DNA from: Bacillus halotolerans
GTDB taxonomy: Bacteria > Bacillota > Bacilli > Bacillales > Bacillaceae
NCBI RefSeq assembly: GCF_001517105.1
Contig: NZ_LPVF01000001.1
Span: 367,116-431,115 of the forward strand
DNA: 64,000 nt
Reading direction: 5' to 3'
In this document: piece by piece, positions 18,548-27,899 of the stretch
Layout of the letters: each line of letters opens with the position of its first letter
Position numbering within the stretch: the first letter of the stretch is position 1
Notes under the pieces: generated by a model
Database searches by the model: none
Told to the model about the DNA's origin: nothing
What the model saw: only the letters and a program-made list of their open reading frames with translations
Translations under genes and position numbers: made by a program

Positions 18548-20488
18548 ATGAAACTGTTAGCGATTACATCATGTCCGAATGGAATTGCCCATACATATAT
18601 GGCGGCTGAAAATCTGCAAAAAGCTGCCGACAGATTAGGCGTCCAAATGAAAGTCGAGACCCAAGGCGGAATCGGAGTGGAAAATGAGCTGACCGGAGAG
18701 GAGATTCGTGAAGCAGACGCGATCATTATCGCGGCAGACCGCTCGGTAAACAAAGACCGGTTTGTAGGAAAAAAACTGTTGTCTGTCGGGGTTCAGGATG
18801 GTATCCGCAAACCGGAAGAATTAATTCAAAAAGCACTTAGCGGCGATGTGCCGGTCTACCGTTCAGCTTCAAATTCGGAAGCCGGCAATCAACTGGAGAA
18901 AAAACAAAATCCGATTTATCGTCATTTAATGAACGGTGTTTCTTTTATGGTTCCATTTATCGTCGTCGGCGGGTTATTGATAGCGGTTGCATTGACGCTT
19001 GGAGGTGAGAAAACACCGAAAGGCTTAGTCATTCCGGATGAATCTTTTTGGAAAACGATTGAACAGATCGGAAGTGCCTCATTCTCATTCATGATCCCGA
19101 TTTTGGCCGGATATATCGCGTACAGCATCGCTGATAAGCCCGGGCTTGTACCAGGAATGATCGGCGGATATATTGCAGCGACGGGAAGCTTTTACGGCAG
19201 TGCAAGCGGCGCCGGTTTTCTCGGCGGCATCATCGCCGGATTTTTGGCGGGGTATGCTGCCCTTTGGATCAAAAAATTAAAGGTTCCAAAAGCGATTCAG
19301 CCGATTATGCCGATTATTATTATTCCAGTGTTCGCTTCACTAATTGTAGGTTTGGCGTTTGTGTTTTTGATCGGTGCACCTGTAGCCCAAATTTTCGAAT
19401 CTTTAACGGTATGGCTGGCGGGTATGAAAGGTTCAAGCTCCATCCTGCTGGCATTGATTTTAGGCGCAATGATTTCATTTGATATGGGAGGCCCCGTAAA
19501 CAAGGTGGCATTCCTGTTTGGATCGGCCATGATCGGAGAAGGAAACTATGAAATTATGGGACCGATTGCCGTCGCCATTTGTATACCCCCGATTGGCCTT
19601 GGGATTGCAACGTTTTTTGGAAAAAGAAAATTTCAGGAGTCGGAGAGAGAAATGGGAAAAGCATCATTTACCATGGGTCTCTTCGGCATCACTGAAGGAG
19701 CCATTCCATTCGCGGCACAAGATCCGCTTCGCGTCATTCCGGGGATTATGGCAGGTTCTATGATTGGTTCTGTGATCGCTATGATCGGCAATGTCGGAGA
19801 CAGAGTAGCGCACGGCGGGCCTATAGTGGCAGTACTAGGCGCCGTTGATCATGTATTGATGTTTTTTATTGCAGTGATTGCCGGATCTCTTACCACCGCT
19901 CTTTTAGTTAATGTACTAAAAAAAGATATTCCGGTTTCTTCACCCGCCGGGCTGAATGAAGCTGCAGCATCGAATGACGTTCCGCAACAAAACAATGAAG
20001 CGGAAAGCAGACAGATGGAGAAGACGGATATTAACAAGCTGACAGACATTTTGAGTATAGATCTTATTGAACCAACATTATCAGGCGAAACCAGAGATGA
20101 CATTATTGATGAAATGATTCAAAAATTGTCCCGCACAGGTATGCTGCATTCAGAGAGCGGTTTTAAACAAGCGATCATGAATCGCGAACAAGAGGGGACA
20201 ACGGCGATTGGCATGAATATCGCGATCCCGCACGGGAAGTCTGATGCCGTCAAGAAGCCTAGTGTAGTGTTTGGAATCAAACGATCAGGCATTGACTGGA
20301 ACAGTCTTGATGGATCAGAAGCAAAGTTAATCTTTATGATCGCTGTACCGAAAGATAGCGGAGGGAACCAGCATCTGAAACTGCTGCAAATGCTATCTCG
20401 AAAACTGATGGATGACAGCTATAGGGAAAGGCTGCTCTCTGTCCAGACAAAAGACGAAGCATACAAACTCCTGGATGAAATCATATAA
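18548..20488 (+). CDS. manP: Mannose-specific PTS enzyme EIIBCA
   Basis: 646 residues, fructose-family PTS permease. EIIB (1-100) has the phospho-Cys9 in ITSCPNGIAHTYMAAE; EIIC (about 120-470) has eight or more membrane segments (NGVSFMVPFIVVGGLLI, GGYIAATGSFYGSASGAG, FDMGGPVNKVAFLFG, GITEGAIPFAAQDP); EIIA (about 500-646) has phospho-His562 in NIAIPHGKSD. It imports and phosphorylates mannose to mannose-6-phosphate at the membrane and also signals to ManR. ATG 18548 follows AAAGGAGG. manA follows after 16 bp. Confidence 0.96.
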   Translation: MKLLAITSCPNGIAHTYMAAENLQKAADRLGVQMKVETQGGIGVENELTGEEIREADAIIIAADRSVNKDRFVGKKLLSVGVQDGIRKPEELIQKALSGDVPVYRSASNSEAGNQLEKKQNPIYRHLMNGVSFMVPFIVVGGLLIAVALTLGGEKTPKGLVIPDESFWKTIEQIGSASFSFMIPILAGYIAYSIADKPGLVPGMIGGYIAATGSFYGSASGAGFLGGIIAGFLAGYAALWIKKLKVPKAIQPIMPIIIIPVFASLIVGLAFVFLIGAPVAQIFESLTVWLAGMKGSSSILLALILGAMISFDMGGPVNKVAFLFGSAMIGEGNYEIMGPIAVAICIPPIGLGIATFFGKRKFQESEREMGKASFTMGLFGITEGAIPFAAQDPLRVIPGIMAGSMIGSVIAMIGNVGDRVAHGGPIVAVLGAVDHVLMFFIAVIAGSLTTALLVNVLKKDIPVSSPAGLNEAAASNDVPQQNNEAESRQMEKTDINKLTDILSIDLIEPTLSGETRDDIIDEMIQKLSRTGMLHSESGFKQAIMNREQEGTTAIGMNIAIPHGKSDAVKKPSVVFGIKRSGIDWNSLDGSEAKLIFMIAVPKDSGGNQHLKLLQMLSRKLMDDSYRERLLSVQTKDEAYKLLDEII

Positions 20489-20504
20489 AGCGGGGGAATT
20501 TTTC

Positions 20505-21452
20505 ATGATGACTGAACCGTTATTTTTCAAGCCTGTTTTCAAAGAAAAGATTTGGGGCGGCACCGCTTTGGCTGCTTTCGGCTATGACATCCCATCAGAA
20601 CGAACGGCGGAATGCTGGGCTTTTGCAGCACATCAAAATGGACAAAGTATTGTTCAAAACGGGTTATACAAGGGGCTTACGCTCAGTGAATTATGGGATC
20701 ATCATCGGCATTTATTCGGACATCTGAAGGGGGACCGCTTCCCTCTTCTCACGAAAATTTTGGATGCCAATCAAGACTTATCCGTTCAGGTGCATCCGAA
20801 AGATGAGTATGCAAAAACGCGTGAAAAAGGAGAGCTCGGAAAAACAGAATGCTGGTATATCATAGACTGCCAAGAAGATGCAGAAATCGTTTATGGCCAC
20901 AACGCAAACACAAAGGAAGAACTGATCTCGATGATAGAAGATGGAAAATGGGACAAGCTCCTGCGCCGCGTAAAGGTAAAACCGGGGGATTTCTTCTATG
21001 TGCCAAGCGGCACCGTTCATGCGATTGGGACAGGCATTCTCATTTTGGAGACGCAGCAGAATTCCGATACAACCTACAGATTATATGATTATGGCCGGAA
21101 AGATACAGAAGGCAATTTGCGCGAGCTCCATTTGGAAAAAAGCATAGAAGTGATAGACGTACCATTTGCGCCAGAGCAGCAAACGGTTCAATATAAACAA
21201 ACAGATGATTTGCACATAGCTGTATTGATTGAGTGCCCTTATTTTTCAGTGGAAAAGTGGGAGTTAACAGGATCAGCAAGTTTAAAACAGCAAAAATCAT
21301 TCCTTCTTGTCAGCGTCATCGAAGGAGAAGGCCGGATAATCTCCGGCGAGCGTACATATGACTTTAAAAAAGGAGATCATATGTTGCTGCCTAACGGGTT
21401 TGGGGAATTCAAACTCGCGGGGGATGCGGAGTGTATCGTATCTAATCTGTAA
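20505..21452 (+). CDS. manA: Mannose-6-phosphate isomerase ManA
   Basis: 315 residues, type I zinc phosphomannose isomerase converting mannose-6-phosphate to fructose-6-phosphate. Zn ligands lie in VQVHPKDEYA (Gln-x-His), GKTECWYII (Glu) and the VPSGTVHAIG His; ETQQNSDTTYRLYDYGR holds the active-site Arg region. It starts MMTEPLFFKPVFKEKIWGG; ATG 20505 follows AGCGGGGGAA. It forms an operon with manP. GmuF at 60361 is a paralogue with the same motifs. In strain 168 yjdF follows manA; here a terminator does. Confidence 0.95.
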   Translation: MMTEPLFFKPVFKEKIWGGTALAAFGYDIPSERTAECWAFAAHQNGQSIVQNGLYKGLTLSELWDHHRHLFGHLKGDRFPLLTKILDANQDLSVQVHPKDEYAKTREKGELGKTECWYIIDCQEDAEIVYGHNANTKEELISMIEDGKWDKLLRRVKVKPGDFFYVPSGTVHAIGTGILILETQQNSDTTYRLYDYGRKDTEGNLRELHLEKSIEVIDVPFAPEQQTVQYKQTDDLHIAVLIECPYFSVEKWELTGSASLKQQKSFLLVSVIEGEGRIISGERTYDFKKGDHMLLPNGFGEFKLAGDAECIVSNL

Positions 21453-21530
21453 AATAAAACTTTATGACCAGTTTCACGTTTTAAGTCGATATAGAGAAAC
21501 CAAAGTGATCTCATTTTGGCTTTTCAATAT

Positions 21531-21557
21531 AAAAAGATACCAGCTGGTATCTTTTTT
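21531..21557 (+). terminator. Terminator of the man operon
   Basis: GATACCAGCTGGTATC is a perfect palindrome followed by six T. Confidence 0.85.
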
Positions 21558-21961
21558 CATATTCACTCACTATGACACCCCTTCGATGGTTTCTTTTAAT
21601 CTTATCTGCAATTGGGAGTATGTGTCCAGCAGATTAACTGCAGACAACAATCACTTTGCTAAAGACAACCTATAAAAGCTGCTTCAATTTTATATGGATA
21701 AAAAGAGAAGAAAACGAAATGTGTTTCTGAATGATTTGTTTGTAAAAAACAAGTTATCCTATTAAAAACCAGTTTTTTTATTTTATGTGCAAAATCATCT
21801 TTGGGCTGTCACGTTCGCTATTTCAAATGGTTCTTTCCCACACTGAACATTTGATCTGACAAGTTTTATAGGTAAGAATGTAAAGGATGATCTACATGAA
21901 ATATGATAAAGTATTTTTTATGTGATAGTTGATGAAGAATATTTTGATAAGAGGTGTATTT
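21558..21961. other. Intergenic stretch before ydeM
   Basis: AT-rich DNA with no gene, repeat or clear promoter that I can identify. The man locus ends and ydeM begins here, so a junction of the rearrangement could lie in it. Confidence 0.45.
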
Positions 21962-22387
21962 ATGAAGTTGGATGAATTTGCGATTGGACAAGTATTTCAT
22001 ACAAAGTCTTTTAGGGTAACAAAAGAAAATGTAATGAGGTTTGCGGAAGAATTTGACCCTCAATATATGCATGTAGACGAGGAAAAAGCGAATAAAGGCA
22101 GATTTAATGGAATCATCGCTTCTGGCATACAAACGTTAGCCATTTCTTTTAAGCTCTGGATTGAAGAGGGGTTCTATGGCGACGATATTATTGCTGGAAC
22201 AGAGATGAATCATATTAAATTCATAAAACCCGTGTATCCAGACGATGAATTGCATTCAGTTGTTGAGGTGGTAGATAAGAAACCAAAGAAAAGTGGAACG
22301 GGAATACTTACTGTATTGATATTTACTTATAATCATAAAGAAGAAAAAGTATTCGAAGGTGAGTTATCAGTATTGATTAAGCAATAA
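21962..22387 (+). CDS. ydeM: MaoC-like dehydratase-domain protein YdeM
   Basis: 141 residues, hotdog fold of the MaoC/(R)-hydratase family. The hydratase pattern is present: FAEEFDPQYMHVDEEKAN (catalytic Asp and His) followed by FNGIIASGIQTL. Such enzymes hydrate enoyl-thioesters, but the substrate here is unknown. ATG 21962 with AGAGGTG upstream gives the length of YdeM in strain 168. It stands before a terminator convergent with ydeK. In strain 168 ydeM follows ydeL; here it precedes the ydeK-ydeL pair. Confidence 0.85.
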   Translation: MKLDEFAIGQVFHTKSFRVTKENVMRFAEEFDPQYMHVDEEKANKGRFNGIIASGIQTLAISFKLWIEEGFYGDDIIAGTEMNHIKFIKPVYPDDELHSVVEVVDKKPKKSGTGILTVLIFTYNHKEEKVFEGELSVLIKQ

Positions 22388-22490
22388 ATAATGTAATAGT
22401 AAAGGTTTTTGATCACCAATTGATCAAACGATGAGAGTATAATTAAGATATGCTTTTTTTGGACTTACAATGTTAAGAGCTCATCTTAGA

Positions 22491-22525
22491 AAAAAACATA
22501 CCAAATACGATTGGTATGTTTTTTA
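22491..22525. terminator. Bidirectional terminator between ydeM and ydeK
   Basis: AACATACCAA and TTGGTATGTT (22495-22520) with A and T runs on both sides. Confidence 0.8.
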
Positions 22526-22590
22526 TTCATTCATGTCATGACATGAAGCAGGGTACCGACCGATACCGTACATCAAGACAGAAAAGGAAA

Positions 22591-23490
22591 TTAGAACTTT
22601 TTCATCTCCTTTAACATTTTTATTTTGCTTCCTTTTATGTAGGTGAAACATACCCCGCTGACAGTCACCATTCCGCCTAGCAGTGAAATAAGTGAAGGCA
22701 TTTCCCCTATCCACATCCAGGAAATCACCATCGTCAAAGCAGGTGTTACATAAAGTGAAATCGTTGCTTCAGAAGCACCGACGATTGAAGTTACATATGC
22801 AAGCGCAAAGTATGGGATGACCGTCGGGAATAAACCTAAGTAAACGATAGACAATGTGGAGTTCATTGAGGCGTTTAAAAACGCCCCACATAGGCCTGGA
22901 AGAAAAACAAGCATTGGTAAGGCTGCACCCCAAATTGTGAACGTTACAAATGGAATAAAACCATACTTTTTTATATAACGGGCTTGAAAAACAAAATAAA
23001 TACTCTCTGCAAAAGCTGCCAGCAGAATGAACAGAATTCCTTTCATTGAAAGCGCATGGTCTCCTGTTCCTAATGAAATAAATGACACACCCAATAAACT
23101 AATGATAGAGCCAATCCATTTAGAAAAACCAAAATGTTCACCAAAAAACAGGTGAGACAACACCGCAGAAAAGATTGGTGCTGTGGTTACGAGTAAGCTT
23201 GCAATCCCGGCACTAACTGTTTTTTCACCCATATTAAGCAAAATGTGATAGAGTGCAAAACCTAAAAACCCTAATAATAAGATGACAGGGATATCTTTCA
23301 TGTCAGGTAAGCGCATTTTAGTCAGCACAGCAAAAAGCAACAATGCCATAGATCCGATTAACAAACGAAATAAAGCAAGGTGTTCGGGTGTGTAATATTC
23401 CAGACCTACACGAATTCCCGGAAAAGCTGATGCCCACAAACCGATCATAAGACTGTAAGATATGATGAGTTGCACAGTTTTCTTTTTCAT
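22591..23490 (-). CDS. ydeK: EamA/DMT family transporter YdeK
   Basis: 299 residues with ten predicted membrane helices in two EamA repeats (first about 10-140, second about 150-285); examples are GIASLLVTTAPIFSAVLSHLFFGEH and GASEATISLYVTPALTMVISWMW. It is a drug/metabolite-type exporter of unknown substrate. ATG 23490 is preceded by AAGGAG at 8 bases; an in-frame GTG at 23499 overlaps that site. It diverges from the MocR regulator gene ydeL, which presumably controls it. Confidence 0.88.
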   Translation of the reverse strand: MKKKTVQLIISYSLMIGLWASAFPGIRVGLEYYTPEHLALFRLLIGSMALLLFAVLTKMRLPDMKDIPVILLLGFLGFALYHILLNMGEKTVSAGIASLLVTTAPIFSAVLSHLFFGEHFGFSKWIGSIISLLGVSFISLGTGDHALSMKGILFILLAAFAESIYFVFQARYIKKYGFIPFVTFTIWGAALPMLVFLPGLCGAFLNASMNSTLSIVYLGLFPTVIPYFALAYVTSIVGASEATISLYVTPALTMVISWMWIGEMPSLISLLGGMVTVSGVCFTYIKGSKIKMLKEMKKF

Positions 23491-23516
23491 GATCTTCACT
23501 CCTTCTCTACAAAAAC

Positions 23517-23598
23517 CAACCAGTTATTTAGTGTGTTTTATACTAATAGAGATTTGATAAAATGGCTTCAACCAGTTACACAATTTTTGACCCAACCA
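23517..23598. promoter_or_regulatory. Repeated motif in the ydeK-ydeL divergent region
   Basis: CAACCAGTTA occurs at 23517-23526 and 23569-23578, 52 bp apart (five helical turns), and CCAACCACTT follows at 23591-23600. MocR regulators bind direct repeats in the region shared with a divergent target gene, so these are candidate YdeL sites. Confidence 0.5.
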
Positions 23599-23623
23599 CT
23601 TTAGTTGAAGGAGACTGCTTTTG

Positions 23624-25072
23624 ATGAGCTTTACAGAAGAAAAAACGGTTAGAAAGCTTCCTAAGTACTTACAAATCATTGATTATATAAAAGAGAAAAT
23701 AGGAAATGGAGAGTGGCCGATTGGAAGTAAGATTCCAAGCCAGCGAACGCTTGCAAAAGACTTTCATGTAAATCGAAGCACGGTTATCACAGCGTTAGAG
23801 GAATTGATGGCAGATGGGTTGATTGAAGGCAGAATGGGCAAAGGGACAGTTGTCATCAACAATACTTGGACACTGTTGGCTAAGTATTCTGCACCCAATT
23901 GGGAGAAACATGTAACTTCGGGAATCCAGCAGCCAAGCCGAAGAATTGTTCAAGAGATCAATCAATCAGAATCAAATTCTGATCTTATACAGCTAAGCAA
24001 AGGAGAACTTTCAAATGAGATTTTTCCTTTGTCTGCTATGAAAGAGATTATGGGCAAGGTATCTCAAAACATAGAGGCGTTCGGATATGAGGAACCAAAA
24101 GGATACTTGCCTTTAAGAGAGGCATTGAGTGATTATTTAAAAACAATCGGGATTCATGCTTCACCTTCATCCATTCTTATTGTTTCAGGAGCACTGCAAG
24201 CCTTACAGCTTATATCAATGGGGCTTTTGCAAAGAGGTTCAACTGTTTTTCTTGATCAGCCATCTTATCTTTATTCATTACATGTATTTCAATCAGCCGG
24301 AATGAATCTGACTGGACTTCCTATGGATAAAGAGGGGCTTTTGCCAAACCATATTCATATGACAAAGGGGGAACGGGGAAGAGCCATATTATATACAAAC
24401 CCTTGTTTTCAAAATCCGACTGGTATCTTAATGTCAGAAGAGCGGCGGAAAGAAATCCTTACCGCAAGCGAAAAAAAGCAGCTTCCCATTATTGAAGATG
24501 ACATATATCGTGAGTTGTGGATAGATGACATTCCGCCATATCCTATTAAAACAATAGATAAAAACGGCCATGTGCTATATGTAGGAAGTTTATCGAAAAC
24601 GCTAAGCCCGGGCTTAAGGATTGGATGGATAGTCGGGCCAGAGCCAGTGATTGAACGTTTATCTGACATTAAAATGCAGACAGATTACGGATCGAGTTCG
24701 TTGTCTCAAAGAGTAGCGGCGGAATGGTTTACATCTGGCCAATATCAGCGGCATTTAGAACGGGTGAGACATCAATTAAAGATAAGAAGGCAATTTGTTA
24801 CGAGCGCTTTAGAAAACAATATGAAGAATGCAGCTGTTTGGACTATTCCTAAAGGGGGATTCTTTATCTGGTTAAAAATATTGCCCTCGATATCTATGAA
24901 ATTACTTTATAAAAAAGCCTTAACAAAAGGGATTCTTCTCAATCTTGGCAGTATTTATGCTCAGGAAAAAGGCAATTATATTCGCTTGTCATACGCTTAT
25001 GCATCCCTTGAAGATCTCCAAAAGGGAATTTATGAATTAAGTTTGATCATTAAGGAACTGGCAAGTAAATAA
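23624..25072 (+). CDS. ydeL: MocR-type (GntR/aminotransferase) regulator YdeL
   Basis: 482 residues: GntR winged helix (residues about 12-80, KIPSQRTLAKDFHVNRSTVI), linker, then a fold-type I aminotransferase domain (about 110-475). The PLP site is complete: GALQALQ phosphate loop, NPCFQNPTG, IIEDDIYRE (Asp/Tyr) and SLSKTLSPGLRIGW with the Schiff-base Lys. MocR proteins are transcription regulators that bind PLP. It is divergent from ydeK. The in-frame TTG at 23621 is nearer the Shine-Dalgarno (AAGGAG), so either start is possible. Confidence 0.9.
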   Translation: MSFTEEKTVRKLPKYLQIIDYIKEKIGNGEWPIGSKIPSQRTLAKDFHVNRSTVITALEELMADGLIEGRMGKGTVVINNTWTLLAKYSAPNWEKHVTSGIQQPSRRIVQEINQSESNSDLIQLSKGELSNEIFPLSAMKEIMGKVSQNIEAFGYEEPKGYLPLREALSDYLKTIGIHASPSSILIVSGALQALQLISMGLLQRGSTVFLDQPSYLYSLHVFQSAGMNLTGLPMDKEGLLPNHIHMTKGERGRAILYTNPCFQNPTGILMSEERRKEILTASEKKQLPIIEDDIYRELWIDDIPPYPIKTIDKNGHVLYVGSLSKTLSPGLRIGWIVGPEPVIERLSDIKMQTDYGSSSLSQRVAAEWFTSGQYQRHLERVRHQLKIRRQFVTSALENNMKNAAVWTIPKGGFFIWLKILPSISMKLLYKKALTKGILLNLGSIYAQEKGNYIRLSYAYASLEDLQKGIYELSLIIKELASK

Positions 25073-25155
25073 AAATGCATTCAATGTTGATAGATAGGTT
25101 CTTAGAAATTATAAGATGAATATGTAGAGTGGTGGGTGTCTCCTCATCTTACTGG

Positions 25156-26039
25156 CTATTCTAAAAAGCTCAGAACTCGTTCATTTATGGTTTCAGACTG
25201 TTCCAATGATAAAACATGGCCTGCATTTTTGATGATTTCTGCTTCAATTCCAGGCACTAATAAAGATGCGCGCTGTAAGGCTGAATGCGGATCATAAATG
25301 ACTTCATGTTCACCTAGTAATAATAGAATCGGGACTTTTACTGATTTTAATTCTTCGTCGGTGAAAACATACGGAAATCCGTCGGCTTTAGGGGTTTGCT
25401 GTCTTGCTCCATCCTGCCACATAACTCCTGCATGAAACTGCTTCACAAAAAGTGGATGTAACACATTGCGATCTATCATCATCCACTTTAAGAAACTCTC
25501 AACTCCATTTGGTTCTGTGAGACTAAGCGCATATTTATAAAAATCGTGATGAAATGGTAAAAATGTTTCCGCTGGGCTAAGAAGAGTTGCACTTTTTACT
25601 CTCTCTCTGGCGCACGTAAAATAAAATTCATAGTATGAAGTCCGCCAAGTGAGAGTCCGATCATGTGAGGCTTTTCGACCCCTAGATAATCAAACACATC
25701 AAGAAGCCAATCGGCGTAACCCGTTCTTGTACCACATAAATCTGCAGGAATACTTTTATTCTTATCACCTATGATATCGATTGCATAAGTTCGGTATTTG
25801 CTGCTCCAATCCGCAATGTTGGGATACCACATCGTGGAGCTAAATAGTGCCCCGTGAAGCAATACGAGTGGCGGCGCATTCTCTGGTCCGCTTGCAATCA
25901 CATGCGTTTGACCGAAACGAGTGGATACATAATATGCTTTGTAGGGAACTGGCCAAAGACCAAGGCTTTCATCATAAGTTTGAAAATAGTGAATGCCATT
26001 GTCACTTAATTGGGGAAACATTGGTGAATGGTTTGACAT
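25156..26039 (-). pseudogene. YbfK-like alpha/beta hydrolase, frameshifted in a GA repeat
   Basis: From ATG 26039 the frame encodes an alpha/beta hydrolase: oxyanion region VLLHGALFSS, nucleophile elbow GLSLGG with Ser, then RAPERE and a stop. The break is in the GAGAGAGAG run near 25606-25614: removing two bases gives RAPERVKSATLLSPAETF and joins it to the downstream frame, which holds the catalytic Asp and His (LLGEHEVIYDP, NAGHVLSLEQ). The full protein would be about 294 residues and resembles YbfK (a carboxylesterase). As read, a truncated protein without catalytic His results. Confidence 0.85.
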
Positions 26040-26414
26040 GCAAATTTCCTCCCGTCCTTTTTAAAAGAATGTATTGTTACGTGCAGAAAAGAAAAGTAAA
26101 GTAATTGATTATAACAGAGCTATTTACAAAATATAATACAGTTTTCGTTTTGTATCAAATTCTAAATGAAATTGGGGATAAATAATTTGATACAGAGGTA
26201 TAAAAATACATATAACAGAAATCAATCGTTTCCGAGAAAGTCGCGGTACTTTAACAAACATGCAATAAATACCTTTAGAAACGTTAAGAACAAACCTTAT
26301 CAGGCTGAAGTATCATACTGAATCATGGTGAGAGCTCTTTACAGAAGTGTCGTTAAAAGAGGGGAATTCTTTTACGGATAGAATAAAAGAGGGAAAGTGA
26401 TAGGAGGGTACAGT
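26040..26414. other. Intergenic stretch before the GNAT gene
   Basis: Nothing recognisable besides AT-rich sequence; no promoter close to consensus seen. Confidence 0.4.
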
Positions 26415-27188
26415 TTGCAGGAGATAAAAAAAGAACAATATAGTAAAGTCAAACCATTGATACATCATAAAGAAACATGTTGCCCGACATTTGTTTATTC
26501 AATATTAGAACAAACAATTCCGGGAGTTGTTTATGCAGATGATCAATCGTTTCTGATAGGAACCAGCTCAGGAATTTATTATGTTGCAGGGGATGAAAGG
26601 AATCAAAATGTTAATGAGTTTATCGTTGAATTATACCAAAAGAGAGCTAAATCCCAAAAAAGATTTACTCTGTTTTCTCCCAATCGCTCATGGGACACCG
26701 TAATAAAAACTGTACTGCCTGATGAGTTGAATCAAATGATGCGATATGCGTTTTCTCAACAAATTTCTGTCAAAAAGGCTTTTCAGCTTCCAAAGGGATT
26801 TACATTAAAAAGAATAAATGAAGATATCATTTCAAGCAGCACTGAATTTCAAAAAGCTTATTATGAGGAGTATTGGGGTTCAGTCTCGAATTTTTTAAAA
26901 AACGGATTTGGATTCGCGGTTTTGTATGACAATCTTGTTGTCAGTGAGTGCACTTCCATATTTCTAGGCGGCAATCGTGCGGAAATGGATATCTATACAC
27001 GTGAAGAATATAGAGGGATGGGGTTCGCTTATATAGCTGGAAGTAAGTTTATAAATGATTGTCTCGAAAACGGCGTCAGCCCTAGCTGGGATTGTGATGT
27101 CAGCAACAAATCATCTATTCATTCAGCAAAAAAACTAGGATTTGAGATATCAACCAAATACTCCATCTTTTTTAAAAAATCAGGTTAA
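26415..27188 (+). CDS. GNAT acetyltransferase (ZmaR-like two-part form)
   Basis: 257 residues. The N-terminal 125 residues form a separate domain (VYADDQSFLIGTSSGIYYVAG); the C-terminal GNAT part has EMDIYTREEYRGMGFAYIAGSKFI with the acetyl-CoA loop and SWDCDVSNKSSIHSAKKLGF. The architecture is like PF12746-type acetyltransferases, the group of the zwittermicin-resistance protein ZmaR; the substrate is unknown. TTG 26415 is chosen as start because AGGAGGG lies 7 bases upstream; an in-frame start at 26397 would overlap this site. It is monocistronic with terminator 27190-27219. Confidence 0.75.
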   Translation: MQEIKKEQYSKVKPLIHHKETCCPTFVYSILEQTIPGVVYADDQSFLIGTSSGIYYVAGDERNQNVNEFIVELYQKRAKSQKRFTLFSPNRSWDTVIKTVLPDELNQMMRYAFSQQISVKKAFQLPKGFTLKRINEDIISSSTEFQKAYYEEYWGSVSNFLKNGFGFAVLYDNLVVSECTSIFLGGNRAEMDIYTREEYRGMGFAYIAGSKFINDCLENGVSPSWDCDVSNKSSIHSAKKLGFEISTKYSIFFKKSG

Positions 27189-27189
27189 T

Positions 27190-27219
27190 AAAGACCCTTC
27201 TAAGGAAGGGCCTTTTCTT
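27190..27219 (+). terminator. Terminator of the GNAT gene
   Basis: CCCTTC-TAAG-GAAGGG followed by CCTTTTCTT, two bases after the stop. Confidence 0.75.
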
Positions 27220-27274
27220 GAGCACCAAGCTGACGGAGAATATCATGCTTATTCACATGAACTCTTTTCGGCAT

Positions 27275-27728
27275 TTAAAATGAATATGATTCGCCATCAT
27301 CCGTCATTAGTACATGAGATGACATGCCTTTTTCATGAATAAAGCCTTTTAATTCTTCTCTGGATAGTGCCCAATGGTTGACCGCTTCCATATAGCTCAC
27401 GATTATTTTTGCATGAGGGGCTGCTTGATGCGTTTCGTGGATATCTTCTTTCCCCATGACGAGAGAGCCGCCCTCAAAGAATTGATTGTTTCCTCCGTTC
27501 ACTACAATGATTTCTGGCTGGTGTGTATCGATCTCTTCATGGATCGCATCATACCAAACAGTATCTCTGGCTACATATAACGTTTTCTCGCTTTGGTGTT
27601 TGAACACGACGCCGCATACAAGACCGGCAAGTTTTAAAATGTCTCCTCTGCCGTGTTCGCCTTTGGTTTTTGTTATAAGGCGGAAGGATACTGAAGTGAT
27701 GAAGACATTTATCCAGACTGTGGCGAAT
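27275..27728 (-). pseudogene. Remnant of an MBL-fold metallo-hydrolase
   Basis: An open stretch reads WINVFITSVSFRLITKTKG, GEHGRGDILKLAGLVCGVVF, then VARDTVWYDAI and EIIVVNGGNNQFFEG down to a stop at 27275. This is the C-terminal half of a YtkL/beta-lactamase-fold hydrolase (G-H-x-x-G ... ARDTVWYD). The N-terminal HxHxDH metal site is missing and a stop interrupts the frame at about 27730. No ribosome site supports a shorter start. The gene has been truncated by a deletion that joined it to a TetR remnant. Confidence 0.65.
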
Positions 27729-27735
27729 CATCCGT

Positions 27736-27761
27736 AATTGGAATCCATTCTTATTCCAATT
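27736..27761. promoter_or_regulatory. 9-bp inverted repeat, possible orphan TetR operator
   Basis: AATTGGAAT (27736-27744) and ATTCCAATT (27753-27761), 8 bp apart, at the joint between the MBL and TetR remnants. It could be the operator of the lost regulator or merely a by-product of the deletion. Confidence 0.35.
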
Positions 27762-27884
27762 AGTGATTAACAAATTACGTATATATTCTGGATCTGTGGT
27801 GTTCTTTGGAACAGGAAGGCGCTGCACCAGCTGTTCAATTGAATGGCCGACAATTGATGAAAAAAGGCACACAAAGACGTCCAA
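27762..27884 (-). pseudogene. Short remnant, probably the end of a TetR regulator
   Basis: The frame reads SIVGHSIEQLVQRLPVPKNT and TDPEYIRNLLIT, like the last helices of a TetR ligand-binding domain. There is no helix-turn-helix part. Identification is by resemblance only. Confidence 0.35.
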
Positions 27885-27899
27885 TCACAGGCGTCTTTT

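Noticed and set aside
27549..27884. Single 111-residue minus-strand protein covering this span
   Set aside because: It merges a TetR-like tail, a palindrome and an out-of-frame part of the MBL remnant; these belong to different genes.
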